DNA from: Marthasterias glacialis
Taxonomy: Eukaryota > Echinodermata > Asteroidea > Forcipulatida > Asteriidae
Reading direction: 5' to 3'
Assembly (NCBI GenBank): GCA_911728455.2
Contig: OU452229.1
Span: 3,663,001-3,727,000 of the forward strand
Length of the DNA: 64,000 nucleotides
The notes beneath the pieces were generated by a model, which was not told the origin of the DNA, did no database searches, and was given only the letters and a program-made list of their open reading frames with translations. Below, piece after piece: positions 54,226 to 64,000 of this stretch. The stretch's first letter is position 1. Every line of letters starts with the position of its first letter. A program made the translations under genes and the position numbers.

Positions 54226-57200
54226 TCTTGCATTGCAGTTTGTTCCTCTTCCTGACTCATTAGGGGAGCAGGTCCAGAGCTGGTAGCTTTGATGTTTTAT
54301 TTTTTTAAGCTTTTCTGATTGATCAACAACAGCCTCGTATTCATCATCAAGACATTTTTGAGAATAAAATAGTCTGTAGCTGGCTTTTACTTTGCGTATC
54401 ACAGTCTGTATAAAGAGAAGGAAATAATTATAACATTGCCATTAAAAAATCTATAAAACCAATCATAAAGTTCCTAAAATTAATTGTAATAAAGATGACA
54501 TATTTTCTGGATCCTGACATAAATTCATGGTCATTAGCTACGTACAATGTCAGGCCCTACAAGTATTTTGTGCAATTATTTTACACATTTTGTGCACTGC
54601 CCGTGGCATAAATATGAACGTTTTTGATGTTTTTTTTGTTTTGAAACTGCATTATCTGTCAAAATTTGTTCAAAGAATGGGGAAGGGAGGGGAATTAAGT
54701 GAAAGTTGGACCACACAACTTTGTTGTTCTTCATAAAAAAAATATTACTGAATAAAATAAAAGTGACTGTTCCATTTCCTCAACACATTTTTAATTTAAA
54801 ACAAAAAATAATATTTATCAATCTGATTATCTTGAATTTCAGAGGGGCCAATAATATGAGTAATTTGGGGAGAAATGAACTTTATATAGCCATTGCAGCT
54901 TTCATTAGGGCCCATTGCAATGAAGCAGAGAGTGCAGTATAAACACAAAAAGTCATATTCACTTGAAATACACTTAAGGTTTCTGCAATGTTGGCACTCC
55001 ATACAATCCCACTTAGCAACATAATCACGTGATTTACCGTTCTACCTGGGGAAAATGGAACTTGACCTTACCGATGAAACTTTCATTTGGAATGTTTGAC
55101 CGTGGATTATAATTTTTAGAGACATTTGATTGTGAGTAAAAAGTGTATTAGTGATCTATACTGAAAATTTAACATTTTATAAACTTTTGGGTGTAACTTA
55201 CGACAGGAAACTTGAATCTCAATAATTTTTTGCGTGGGTGATCGTAAGGAACATCGGTCGTGAATGAAACTTCTAGTCGCTGTATATCTAGCGCCCTCTC
55301 GCGGTAAACAGGAATCAAAATGAGTGACCGGGTATAGGTGTCGACCGAAAACGGGTAATCGCATGATACGTACATCCTACAACAAGTATACAAGACCCAG
55401 TATACCATGTATACTGGACGCCTCGACTCCCTGGAGCGCGCGCTGTATACTCCTTTTTGAAATTTTGACTTGGAATGGAAGCATGACCGTCCAAGTGAAG
55501 TGGGGGAAAAAAAAGTAGGGCGCACAGGGCTCCCCCTAGTTTCTGGGTCTACTTTGCTCCGTGATTCATACTCAGGTTAGTGGCCGGCCGTGTGTCGCCG
55601 GCCTTTATCAGTTTATCTTGTTTATCACTGAGCAATGACTTTTCTTTTTATTGCATTTATTTCCTGGTTGCCTTGTGCTATGATGAGAGGCTACTAATAT
55701 TATATGAGCCCAATGTTGTGTTGGTTTTGCCATTGAATTGAGCCCTGCTCATGCTGGTTGGTAGCACTGGTGGTACTACTGTGACACGGTCAATGCTTGA
55801 TACTAAAACGTTCGATTCCGAGTCCTAGCAAATAAGATACAGGTAGAAACATGGAGAATGGTGAGAGAGGACACCGGAAGGGGGAGGGCATGAGGGGAGA
55901 GGTGATTGGGGCAAAGCGAATTCTTTTTTATTCCTTTTTTTTCTTACCGATTTTAGAATTTTTTGGGGTAAACCATTGTTTTGAAATCGGCCCCCTATGA
56001 AATCTCTTCACTGTACATTTGGCTACTCTTCCCAGGTCGATTGACCAGATCCTCAGCTGAACATTGATAAAAAAAAAGGAGGAAAAAAAATGTAAAAAAA
56101 AGTGGCAGTCGGTTGCGGAAACATTTCCCCAGTGCTACCACTACCCCTAGTACCAGCATTACTAGGGTTCAATTAATTTTTTTCAGTGAAGTCATGGTAG
56201 AAGTATTAGTTACTAATTATTCTAAATTACATGCAGGATTTTCATTTGTTGTTATGAAAATACAGTTGCCATATGAAAGTATATTTTATTTGTAATTTGT
56301 TACCTCTGAGTCCATGGTAAGTATTGTCTGACTAGTGTATTTCATTTTCAATTCAGAGTAAAATAAAAGATACCACACTGCTTTTGGTTTCAGCCGCCCA
56401 GGTTGGATTCCTCCATTAGCCTGGGCCCAACTTCATAAAGCCTGTTAAAGTGTAAGCAGATGTTTTCTGCTGACCGAACGGCCATCAGCAGATTTTTTCT
56501 ATGTCATAAACACTGCTACCCGAAAGCAAAGCAAAGGGGCATGCTAGCTTTGAACAGTCAATGCCAATCCATTGTGAATGAGCTGTAAAATCATTCATAC
56601 ATACATGTAACTATCAGTATCAGATAATAAAACAAGAATTGCAAAAATCACACCTGAACAAGTTTTGAGATGTGCCTCTTTCTTGATACCACAGGAAAAG
56701 TTGATTTATCAATCATATGGGTGCAATTTCCATGCTTTTACATTAGAGTATAAATTTTCAATTTTGGAGAGAACAAAGAAATATTGACTGGAGAGGGATT
56801 TGAACCTGCAACACCCCCCCTCCCCCGGATTAACGTGCCTCCACTCTACCAACTGGGCCAGCTGGCCCTAATGTTTGCAGTCACCCTAGTCAATATCTTT
56901 TGTTCGGGCTCGGGTGCCAGTCAGAAGTCATACAACCTGAAACTGCTGTATAACCAGGGATCATACCCAAGTTTACGATACAACCTGGGAAGTGGCGGGA
57001 CAGAGATCGCCTTCTGAAGGGGATGCGACCTGTGTAACTTGAATGCAAATATCAAGCAATAAACCACAAGGGTGGTTGGTTGTGGTTTGGGCCCCTGTTG
57101 CTTGTTGTTTGTTGTGAAAAACCTCTCGCATGTCCAACATGAACAGTTCTGATTACCATCCGTATACAGTGTATATCCAATTCCATGTCGTAGACTTGCC

Positions 57201-57579
57201 AAACCTCTCTAGTAATCACTATGACAAAGGTAATCGCATTTGATCGTAACACTCTGGGCTCTGACAAGCATTAACATAGGGTAGGAGTTACACCATGTAA
57301 CTACAACAGGTTTGGAGGTTCCACCATGTCACTAAGTATTTAAGTCCACATGTGAAAGGCTTACCTTTTCCAGCTTTCAGCTCAAGCGATTGTGAAATAT
57401 CAATTTACAATATCAGTTAACGTCTATCTGATTGTGGAATACTTATAATTTTAGTATCAACTTAAACCGAATGTCTGTTTTGATCTCAAAACCACATCCC
57501 AGGTATTTGTCTGACCTCTGTAAGATCAGATTGAGCCTTCCTGCTGGAATTTTGAGACGTTTTGAAAGATCGGGTCAAG
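54226..57579. other. Intergenic DNA upstream of RPE
   Basis: AT-rich with no supported gene. The patch at 55200-55370 (minus) has an open frame ending near a GTAAGT and a GAGGGCGCT word, but no partner exon. 55430-55545 carries GCGCGCTGTATACTCCTTTT, a decayed relative of the 24.1-kb MITE. 56410-56520 is related to the 15.3-kb MITE. The RPE promoter should lie in the last few hundred bases; no TATA box is evident. Confidence 0.4.
56745..56885 (-). mobile_element. tRNA-derived SINE, family A, copy 3
   Basis: Read on the minus strand: GGCCCAGTTGGTAGAGTGGA (box A), GCAGGTTCAAATCCCTC (box B), then CAATATTTCTTTGTTCTC as in copies 1 and 2. Confidence 0.75.
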
Positions 57580-57707
57580 ATGCCAGCGCACTATGAGTGC
57601 ATGATTGGTCCGTCCATTCTGAACTCTGACCTCTCTGTGTTGGCAGATGAGTGCCAGCGAGTTCTCGACAGCGGCGCAGATTACCTACACTTGGATGTTA
57701 TGGATGG
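57580..57707 (+). CDS. RPE: RPE exon 1
   Basis: Residues 1-42 plus two bases: [17 protein letters not shown] then [11 protein letters not shown]. The donor GG|GTGGGT leaves phase 2 and is completed by the A of exon 2 to give Gly43. Confidence 0.93.
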
Positions 57708-60700
57708 GTGGGTAGTTATTTGCTCCTTTTTATTCTTGTTTGTTTCTTCTTTGATAAACCTAATTCTGTTCTTCTTAAAAACTTGCTTGATGTGACCAAC
57801 ATGTTTAGGCCTACATGAACTGTTACATATTTTTTTTTAACCAGTGTAAAACAAAATTATAAAAAAATGGTCTTTTTACCAAATTCTTTTGATGTCATCA
57901 CCACAATGTATTACTCGGTTGAGTCATTGTGGGTGCCAGTTTCCACATGTGTTACAAATGTACCTGTATCCTGTTAATAAGTGATGACGTTTTGGAGCCG
58001 GAATTGCAGTGTAACAAATGTTCATGTACATGTACATAATGTATGTATACTATTTGTTTACATTGCACTTTCGGAACCAAATTACCAAAACGTCATCACT
58101 TACCAACAGGATACTGTGTGGTGCACATTCTAAGCGATGGTCACACTTTTGCAAGCTCAATTTGACTCCCAAATTGGCAGACCTTGGGTAGACGGTAGCC
58201 GCTGTGAAATCGCTGCAAGGGGTCATTTTTAATCAAAGTGTCTTTTATATTTTGTGGTGGCGTGTCGTGGCCGAGCGTCTAAGTGCAACGAACTCAAGTT
58301 TCAGTAGCTAGGTCACCAGAATGTGGGTTTGAGTCATGGTCGTGACACTTGTGTCCTTGAGCAAGACACTTAACTTGAATTGCTTCTCATCACCCAGGAG
58401 TAAATGGGTACCTGCGAGGGTAGAGATTGTTGATGTGAATGATTAGCAACCTGTGCCCTGATTTGGCTGCCAGTGCTGCATATTCCAAATGAGTTGAGAT
58501 GGTTTTAGGAATGCTTAGGGCCAGATGAACAGGGCTAGTAATACTAGGTCTACTTTGGTTGATGAGGCACATTAAAAATACACATTATTATTGTTATTAT
58601 TAAATTGAGAAATGCATTATACAACATTATAGGCTACCTTTTACATGATAATAATCTTGAAAGAATTAAAAAAAAAAAAAAAAACACATGAGACTCCTTC
58701 ACTATTGAATACATTTGCTTTGTCTTTCAGACACTTTGTACCCAACCTCACCTTTGGCCATCCCGTTGTACAGTGCTTGCGAAAGAAAATCCAGAGAGCA
58801 TTCTTTGGTGAGTTTTAGAATTTTAAAGATTTTAACTAAGTTTTATTCTTGCATCGATATAAAGAACAATGTAATTTTGTTTTTTTGCCTTACAGTGATT
58901 TGAGCGATATGATGTTTAACCACATCATGTCGGTATTAAATCCTTTTTACCCTGCCTTTGTGCAGTGTTAATTTTTTCAGAACTTTTTGAATAATTTGTT
59001 TTGAGAATATCATTGTCACATTAAAAGCATGGCTCAACAAAGTAAAGACAACAAAGGTTCTCATAAGATGCACCATGATTGTTTGTTCTCTTTCAAGAAA
59101 ATGTGGAATGGCCTCACTGTGAAGCGGCAAGCCCTTGGCCGTAAGCCACTGCCAATAATCTGCCATGGTATGCTGGAATCTCAGGCTTTCCTCCCATTAT
59201 GCTAAATTCAGTGATAAACGATGGTGGCAGCCCATCGATCTCTCGAAATCCTCATTTGTACAACAAAAGGACAAAGGTTTGGAATTGATGATAAAACAGT
59301 AACCCCCGGAAAAAGGGAGATATAGAGCATGAATTCCAGTACCCCTTGTCCCTTTTTGTACAGGGAAAATGAAGGGCAGCATGGTGAGTGCATACATTTG
59401 CACGCTACACAGTTGAATGTTCGGGTGTAAAGCACAACACTCGGCTTTGACCTTGTACCAAAAATAAATTCCTGGGTTTATACAAAAGGGCGTGGCCATA
59501 AATGTTGTGCATATATGCCCAAGTAAATCTGATAAGCACATATTTACATCAACGTGTTGGCTTGTTATAAAAATGTTTTGTCTCTTTCTTCTTTAGACAT
59601 GCACATGATGGTAGCAGATCCAGAAAAGGTAATTGATTTTGTAGCTTAACCCTCTTACTCTGACTTACCTTATTGAGCCGAAATACGTTGAAAGATGGAA
59701 TGTTCCATTCAACTCGGCTTCGCCCCGTTGAATGGAACATTCCATCTTTCAACTCATGAAAATATTCTTACCATTGCACTCATAAACATTTTTTCTTTGT
59801 ATACTATGACATATATGGGTATAGTGCATTGCGCTCGTGCGGCTTTCTAGTAAAAATAAGACATATCATGTGATGCACTCTAAACCAATCACAAGGCAGA
59901 ATATATGTAAGTGGTGTTATATCGTAATTCCTGATAGACGCCATCTTTAAAGGCATTGCATACGTTTGGTAATGACTCTAAAAATTTTTGGCAATAAAAA
60001 CTTACTTGGTAAGAAGTACAGCAGCTTTGGATAGTATAATGCATTTTGAGAAACGTTTCACTTCGAAGTACTGCAGTTATGGAGAAATATATCACTTTTT
60101 ATCCCCCAAAAATTTGAATCTGAGAAGCGTTATGGCCATAACGCTTCTCAGAATGTGTATTCCAATGATGGATACTTCTTCTGCGTGAACACAACCGCTC
60201 CAGATTTTTGGTGATATCTCAAAAACGCTGCCACCTTTTGAAATGAAATTTACACAGGTTAGTTTTATGGTATATATCTACAATTATATAGCATTAAGGC
60301 AAACGTACGGTTCAAAAAACCAAAGGTATACTTTGCCTTTAAGGGCAACTTGGGATTTGGCTTGGCACTGCGTCAAGTGTTCTAATTTTTCTACGCAGCC
60401 AAGTGGTTCACCGACCAATCATGCAAAAATGTATACAGAACTCCGGTATTTACCCTTAATGCATAGTGCATAGTAGTGCCCGTCAAGATGGCCGACTTTA
60501 CATTGTGTGACCTAAAGTGGGAGCTATCGATAGTACAGCAGCAAAGAAATAACAATCACGTTGTTGAAACTGGCATTTACCAATCTTATTGTGGCCCAAA
60601 TATTTGCGTGTTGAGTGACCATAGAATGGAGTCATGTGAAATATTCAAGAGGGCCTCCAGCAAAAGACACTCGGGGGTTTGGGTTAAATGTGGGAATTAT

Positions 60701-62630
60701 TTATTGGTAATGATTAAAAGAAATTTTCACTCTGAAAGCTTTCTTTTTATTCACTTCAAACCGTTACCAATTGTATGCCGACGAATGTTTCCGTCTGAAA
60801 CACGGCCATTTGTGAAGAAATTTCCCGCTTATATTTTGATATCCATTTTGCCGATAGAAAGAAGCACAGAATCAATCTACACAAGGTCCCTCACAAAACT
60901 CTGTTTTCTAAAATATATCGGCCTCCAACTTCATGATTTACTTACATGTTTTGGGTTGTGTAGTGTGTCTATTAGAAATGAATTTGCTGTTTGAAATCCA
61001 GTGATTTATCATACGTTCAAGAGTTTAATCCTTGATGTTTGCGTCTGTGTTTCACAGTGGATTCAGCCAATGGCAGATGCAGGCGCCAACCAGTACACAT
61101 TCCACATTGAAGCGACCGATAAACCAAAGGACGTGATCAGGCTAATCAAAGAAGCTGGCATGAAGGTAGGTTAATTCTCGCACTAGATTTCTTGATTGTC
61201 TTCTTCTTTTCTGACTTCATCTTTCCTTTTCGCATGGGAGCAGAGCTCCTGCAGTTATTATTATTGTCGTTATTATTATTATTATTATTAATTTCTGATA
61301 ATGAAAGCAAGGATGCCTCAAAAGCAAACTTAATCACTGTAGCTCAGAAGCCTGAGGAAACCCTGTAGACATGGTAGATAAGGATGCTCGGTATCTGAAC
61401 CAGAAACACCGGGGTAAGCCCTTACTCTTTCACGATAAGTGTTCCGGGTTCTTTTTTCATACACCACCCATCCTAGTGCACGGGACCTACGGCTTAACGT
61501 CCCGTCTGAAGGACAAAGCAATTATTTTAAAAGTGTGTTGCTCAAGGATGCAAATGACTCGTCTGGCCAGGCCGGGATTTGAACCCACATTCTGTAGTTC
61601 GATCGTAGATGTGTCAACCTTTCTGCATAGTTGTCTCTGCCGAGGTGTGTAAGTGACTACCAAGGAGGGTTGGGATGATGATGCAGGCCTCGATCTTAAG
61701 AAAAACTATGGGAAGGCAAATTGTACAAGGGCATGCTGGCCAAGTTGGTACTGACAGTGTAATTTTTCTGAAGGGCATGCTGGCCAATTCGACAGGGCAT
61801 GAGGCCAATGGCCTCGGTGGCCTCGGTCAAGATCAAGGCCTGATGATGTGTTTGAGTGACTTCTTTGGGCTTATCATTATTTTGATTTCTACCGGAATAC
61901 CGATATTTAAAAAATAATTTTATGCTTGGTACTTTTGCAGTCCTGCAGGAAGCGTTCACACGCTACTCGGATGGGTTTCGAGCCCACGATCTAAAATGAT
62001 CTAAAATCTGGAAGGTCTTTGGTTCAGACCCACCCAAGGTTTTTGTACATCTTTTTCTGTATGTCGCATTAGCAGAACTGATCATACTGTGGTATGCAGG
62101 CCTTGATCTTAACTGAGGCCACCTAGGCCACCGAGGCCATTGGCCTCATGCCCTGTCGAATTGGCCAGCATGCCCTTCAGAAGAAATTGCACTGTCACGA
62201 CCAACTTGGCCAGCATGCCCTTGTACAATTTCTCTGATTTGGCCAACAAAGGCCTGCCCCAGTTTTTCTTAAGATCGAGGCCTGGTATGATAAAATAGAA
62301 TTAACTGTTGCAAACTGCTGACCAAACAAAAGACCTTGTGATATAAAATGCTAAACATTGTTTATGGCCTCACATTTCGACCCTAGCAGAGTCTCTCTCA
62401 AAGGGAAGGGCACTATAACAAAAGTGGCACAACTAAGGAATTACTCTTCGTATTTTTTTCAAAGCTCTTATCTGTATCAACTTTGGGTTTTCCAGGCTGG
62501 AATTGGTGTTAAGCCCAAGACGCCCATTGATGTAGTTTTCCCGTATGTTGAAGAGGCAGACATGATTCTTGTCATGACGGTAGAGCCAGGATTTGGCGGA
62601 CAGAAATTCATGGAAGACATGATGCCAAAG
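57580..62630 (+). CDS. RPE: Ribulose-phosphate 3-epimerase, 5' five exons (3' end outside window)
   Basis: Exons 57580-57707, 58731-58807, 59597-59628, 61058-61165 and 62496-62630. GT-AG introns and matching phases give 160 residues of a protein usually near 228. The enzyme interconverts ribulose 5-phosphate and xylulose 5-phosphate in the cytosolic pentose phosphate pathway, using a TIM barrel with a catalytic metal. Seen: GPSILNSD (Ser12), LHLDVMDG (His37, metal-binding and catalytic Asp39), [18 protein letters not shown] (His71), NQYTFHIEA, and [13 protein letters not shown], a phosphate-binding loop. The segment with VDGG and the second catalytic Asp lies past the window end. ATG at 57580 is chosen because it matches the family N-terminus; the in-frame TTG upstream is not a start. 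Every intron carries repeats. Confidence 0.94.
58255..58610 (+). mobile_element. tRNA-derived SINE, family B, full-length copy
   Basis: GTGGCCGAGCGTCTAAG (box A), GTGGGTTTGAGTC (box B), body CTTGTGTCCTTGAGCAAGAC and GGGTACCTGCGAGGGTAGAG, ending in a TTATTATTG run at 58583-58600. Located in RPE intron 1. Confidence 0.9.
58731..58807 (+). CDS. RPE: RPE exon 2
   Basis: TTTCAG|A acceptor. [16 protein letters not shown] then RKKIQRAFF. The donor TTTG|GTGAGT is phase 1. Confidence 0.93.
58985..59330 (+). repeat. Dispersed repeat, copy 2 (RPE intron 2)
   Basis: Same family as 13315-13685, in the same orientation and collinear over about 340 bp (AAAGTAAAGACAACAAA, GGAATCTCA, TGGCAGC-AT-ATCTCT words). 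Confidence 0.75.
59597..59628 (+). CDS. RPE: RPE exon 3 (32-nt micro-exon)
   Basis: Encodes [11 protein letters not shown], the conserved active-site strand. CTTTAG acceptor and AAG|GTAATT donor. Confidence 0.92.
59670..59830 (+). mobile_element. MITE with 67-bp hairpin (RPE intron 3)
   Basis: 59687-59753 is a hairpin with 27-bp perfect arms (GTTGAAAGATGGAATGTTCC) and a 13-nt loop, 59 bp after exon 3. The right flank repeats the first bases of the window. Confidence 0.8.
59947..60342 (+). mobile_element. 396-bp MITE (TTAAAGGCA family), copy 2
   Basis: An inverted, nearly full-length match to 10837-11233. Ends TTAAAGGCATTGCATACGTT and inverted TTAAAGGCAAAGTATACCTT. The inner hairpin GAGAAGCGTTATGGCCATAA is perfect here. 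Confidence 0.87.
60490..60994 (+). other. Unassigned 168-codon open frame in RPE intron 3
   Basis: An ATG at 60488-60490 opens [11 protein letters not shown] and stays open to 60994. No domain, signal or relative is recognised. It is long for AT-rich intron DNA but is probably chance or a decayed repeat; a hidden intronic gene cannot be excluded. Confidence 0.2.
61058..61165 (+). CDS. RPE: RPE exon 4
   Basis: Thirty-six codons, phase 0 at both ends: [20 protein letters not shown] then [11 protein letters not shown]. Confidence 0.95.
61256..61292 (+). repeat. TTA microsatellite
   Basis: A run of ATT/TTA triplets in RPE intron 4, at the end of the minus-strand SINE. Confidence 0.85.
61325..61650 (-). 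mobile_element. tRNA-derived SINE with GGGACGTTAAGCCG body
   Basis: Read on the minus strand: GTGGGTTCAAATCCCGG (box B), CATCCTTGAGCAACACAC, GACGGGACGTTAAGCCGTAG, then a tail ending at the TTA microsatellite. The head differs from families A and B. Located in RPE intron 4. Confidence 0.82.
61677..61848 (+). repeat. GGCCTCGATCTTAAG repeat, left inverted copy
   Basis: GCAGGCCTCGATCTTAAGAA, GGGCATGCTGGCCAA (twice) and GAGGCCAATGGCCTCGG. The whole block is repeated inverted at 62092-62290, with about 245 bp between. Confidence 0.85.
62092..62290 (-). repeat. GGCCTCGATCTTAAG repeat, right inverted copy
   Basis: Reverse complement of 61677-61848 with a small extra segment near 62240. Both copies have palindromic GAGGCCAnTGGCCTC. 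A relative may lie at 19740-19825. Confidence 0.83.
62496..62630 (+). CDS. RPE: RPE exon 5
   Basis: Forty-five codons: [12 protein letters not shown], then [18 protein letters not shown] and MMPK|GTAATG. The next exon should start with a VxWLR-like segment beyond 64000, since none is seen after 62630. Confidence 0.95.
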
Positions 62631-62864
62631 GTAATGTAATTATTGTATTGGTTGGGTGGTTGTGAGCTGCCCCTCAAAACTACCCATAAAGCATCATTAA
62701 AGTGTTATCTTTAACTTGTTGGATTTATTATGAAACATACCTGAAAACATATTCATGATCGAGAGCTGAATTCTCACTGGTCTATTCACCGTCACATGAC
62801 CGATGCTACTTTTGCTGGTATACCAAGCGAGTGTGAGTATTCAGCACACGGTAAATACGCTTAC

Positions 62865-62898
62865 GTAGTAGACTGTTGCACTTGCAACAGTCTACTAC
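62865..62898. repeat. 34-bp perfect palindrome
   Basis: Arms GTAGTAGACTGTTGCA and its reverse complement around CT. RPE intron 5. Confidence 0.9.
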
Positions 62899-62904
62899 TC
62901 ATGT

Positions 62905-63300
62905 GCTTTTCTGAAGCAATCGTGGAGCTGTCGCAATCATGTTTTGTTCATTGTGATCATATAACTCCCATCATACATAATGTATATTGGCTCCCTGTTC
63001 TAGCTAGAATTAAGTTCCAAATTCTCCTCACTAACTTTTCACTGTTAACAAGGCACAGCCCTAGCTTACCTACAGAACCTACAAAATGTACATGTAGTTC
63101 GCAAATATATTCCGTCAAGAAGTTTACGTTCTAAATCAAAGTCCCTTCTCCTCACTTCCACCGCCGTTACAAAATCTTACGGAGCTCACTCATTCCAAGT
63201 AGCTGTGCACAGCTGAACTGTGGAATGACATACCTGAGTCTGCTAAGGAGGAAGTCACAGTGGACCAATTCAAGATCGCCTAAAATCTGTTCACCACTTA
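62905..63300 (+). pseudogene. 3' remnant of a LINE reverse-transcriptase ORF
   Basis: The frame reads HITPIIHNVYWLPVLARIKF and on to QILLTNFS, matching the HWLPVxxRIxFKI segment found near the C-terminus of CR1/Rex/jockey-type LINE polyproteins. Decayed remains follow (SLRSKS, SYGAHSFQVA, then stops). Frame breaks and stops show it is dead. It is truncated at the 5' side by the palindrome at 62865. Confidence 0.72.
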
Positions 63301-63416
63301 TCAGTAATTGTTAGTTTGTTGGTATATAAATTTGAATTAAGTAATGTTTGAAGCTTTGCATGGTGTGAAATATGGGAAACTGTAACTGGTAAACTAGTAA
63401 AATTGCAGGTACAACC

Positions 63417-63600
63417 ATGTAAAAATCTCTTTTGGGAGGAGTGGAGGCTCTGAAAAGAGCCAGTGTGGTCTCGACGTTTTGAACAGTATCCTCCTCTGCT
63501 CGTCTTCTAGAGAAAGACGTTTCTCCTGAAGACGAGCAGAGTATACTGTTCGAAATGTCGAGAGCACACCGGCACTCCCCCCAAAAGAGATTTTTACATG
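63417..63600. mobile_element. 184-bp hairpin MITE
   Basis: The ends CATGTAAAAATCTCTTTTGG and CCAAAAGAGATTTTTACATG form a perfect inverted pair. The inner arms (GTCGAC-TTT-GAACAGTAT, TGCTCGTCTTC) continue the fold. RPE intron 5. Confidence 0.88.
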
Positions 63601-64000
63601 GAATTTTACTAGTTTAGTTGTACTTTCCTAAATTTGAATTAGTTGCTTTTTTTCTATTCCTGAGAGTGCATAGGGACTTTGCAGTGACATGTGCTATACA
63701 AATGCGGTTTACCATTATTATTATTAACTGAACATGCACCCTGTCTTACAGATACAATAACAAAAATGACCATGAAGGTTTTGTTGCCACTCTACAAAAG
63801 AAACAAAAAAACAAACAAACCCACATTTGTCAACTTTCTTAGCATTTATTTTTAACAATTTATTTGAATTACCATGTTTTTGTAGGCTCAGTTATCGTGC
63901 ATAAGTGATGGGCGCAAAAAATCTGGCTATTCTATTACTTGAATGCTGATATAAAAACCCACACATTGTATTAGAATCAAGGGCCCTATGTCACAACACT

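Noticed and set aside
55169-55525. Minus-strand 118-codon frame near a GTAAGT donor, possible first exon of a gene
   Set aside because: No second exon, no known protein and it overlaps repeat-like GAGGGCGCT sequence; left as unclassified intergenic DNA.
56780-56880. Possible minus-strand tRNA gene
   Set aside because: Same SINE family; a long C run interrupts the anticodon-variable region and no acceptor stem forms.
57562-57579. Upstream in-frame TTG as RPE start
   Set aside because: Animals rarely start at TTG, and the ATG at 57580 matches the usual N-terminus of the family.

Overview
The window is eukaryotic nuclear DNA from an animal. It holds two split protein-coding genes with GT-AG introns, many short inverted-repeat elements, tRNA-derived SINEs and a large satellite array. 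I see no bacterial or viral gene organisation. The gene content and the repeat families (a 0.4-kb element with TTAAAGGCA ends, and tRNA-derived SINEs whose box B follows GTGGGTT) fit an invertebrate deuterostome. An echinoderm, perhaps a sea star, is my best guess, but the species is not proven by the sequence.

Region 1 (2639-23811, minus strand) is a complete DHX30-type DExH-box RNA helicase gene. I could join 22 coding exons with every reading-frame phase matching, from an ATG at 23811 to a TAA at 2639. The product is about 1131 residues: an N-terminal sequence that looks like a mitochondrial presequence, a double-stranded-RNA-binding domain, helicase motifs I to VI, a winged-helix/helicase-associated region and an OB-fold-like C-terminus. 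Most introns carry MITEs, SINEs, palindromes or minisatellites. Intron 1 contains a 1.1-kb fold-back element with 460-bp arms.

Region 2 (about 23.8-26.2 kb) is the 5' flank of that gene. It is built largely from repeats, one of which has an inverted homologue at 52.1-52.4 kb, and includes long G tracts.

Region 3 (about 26.2-51.6 kb) is a 25-kb tandem array of about ten 2.25-2.29-kb monomers with decayed edge copies. Each monomer is composite. Two diverged copies of a roughly 555-bp unit X are present: one carries a roughly 633-bp insert full of near-palindromes, and next to X lies a 458-bp MITE-like element. One monomer carries a further 591-bp LTR-like insertion.

Region 4 (51.6-57.6 kb) is intergenic and repeat-rich: a SINE, small MITEs, a 357-bp hairpin MITE flanked by TA, and a diverged 240-bp tandem duplication.

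Region 5 (57580 to the window end, plus strand) is the 5' part of a ribulose-phosphate 3-epimerase (RPE) gene. Five exons encode 160 residues; the last part of the enzyme, with the second catalytic aspartate, lies beyond the window. The two genes are divergent, separated by the array, and show no functional link. One is a mitochondrial/RNA helicase, the other an enzyme of the pentose phosphate pathway.
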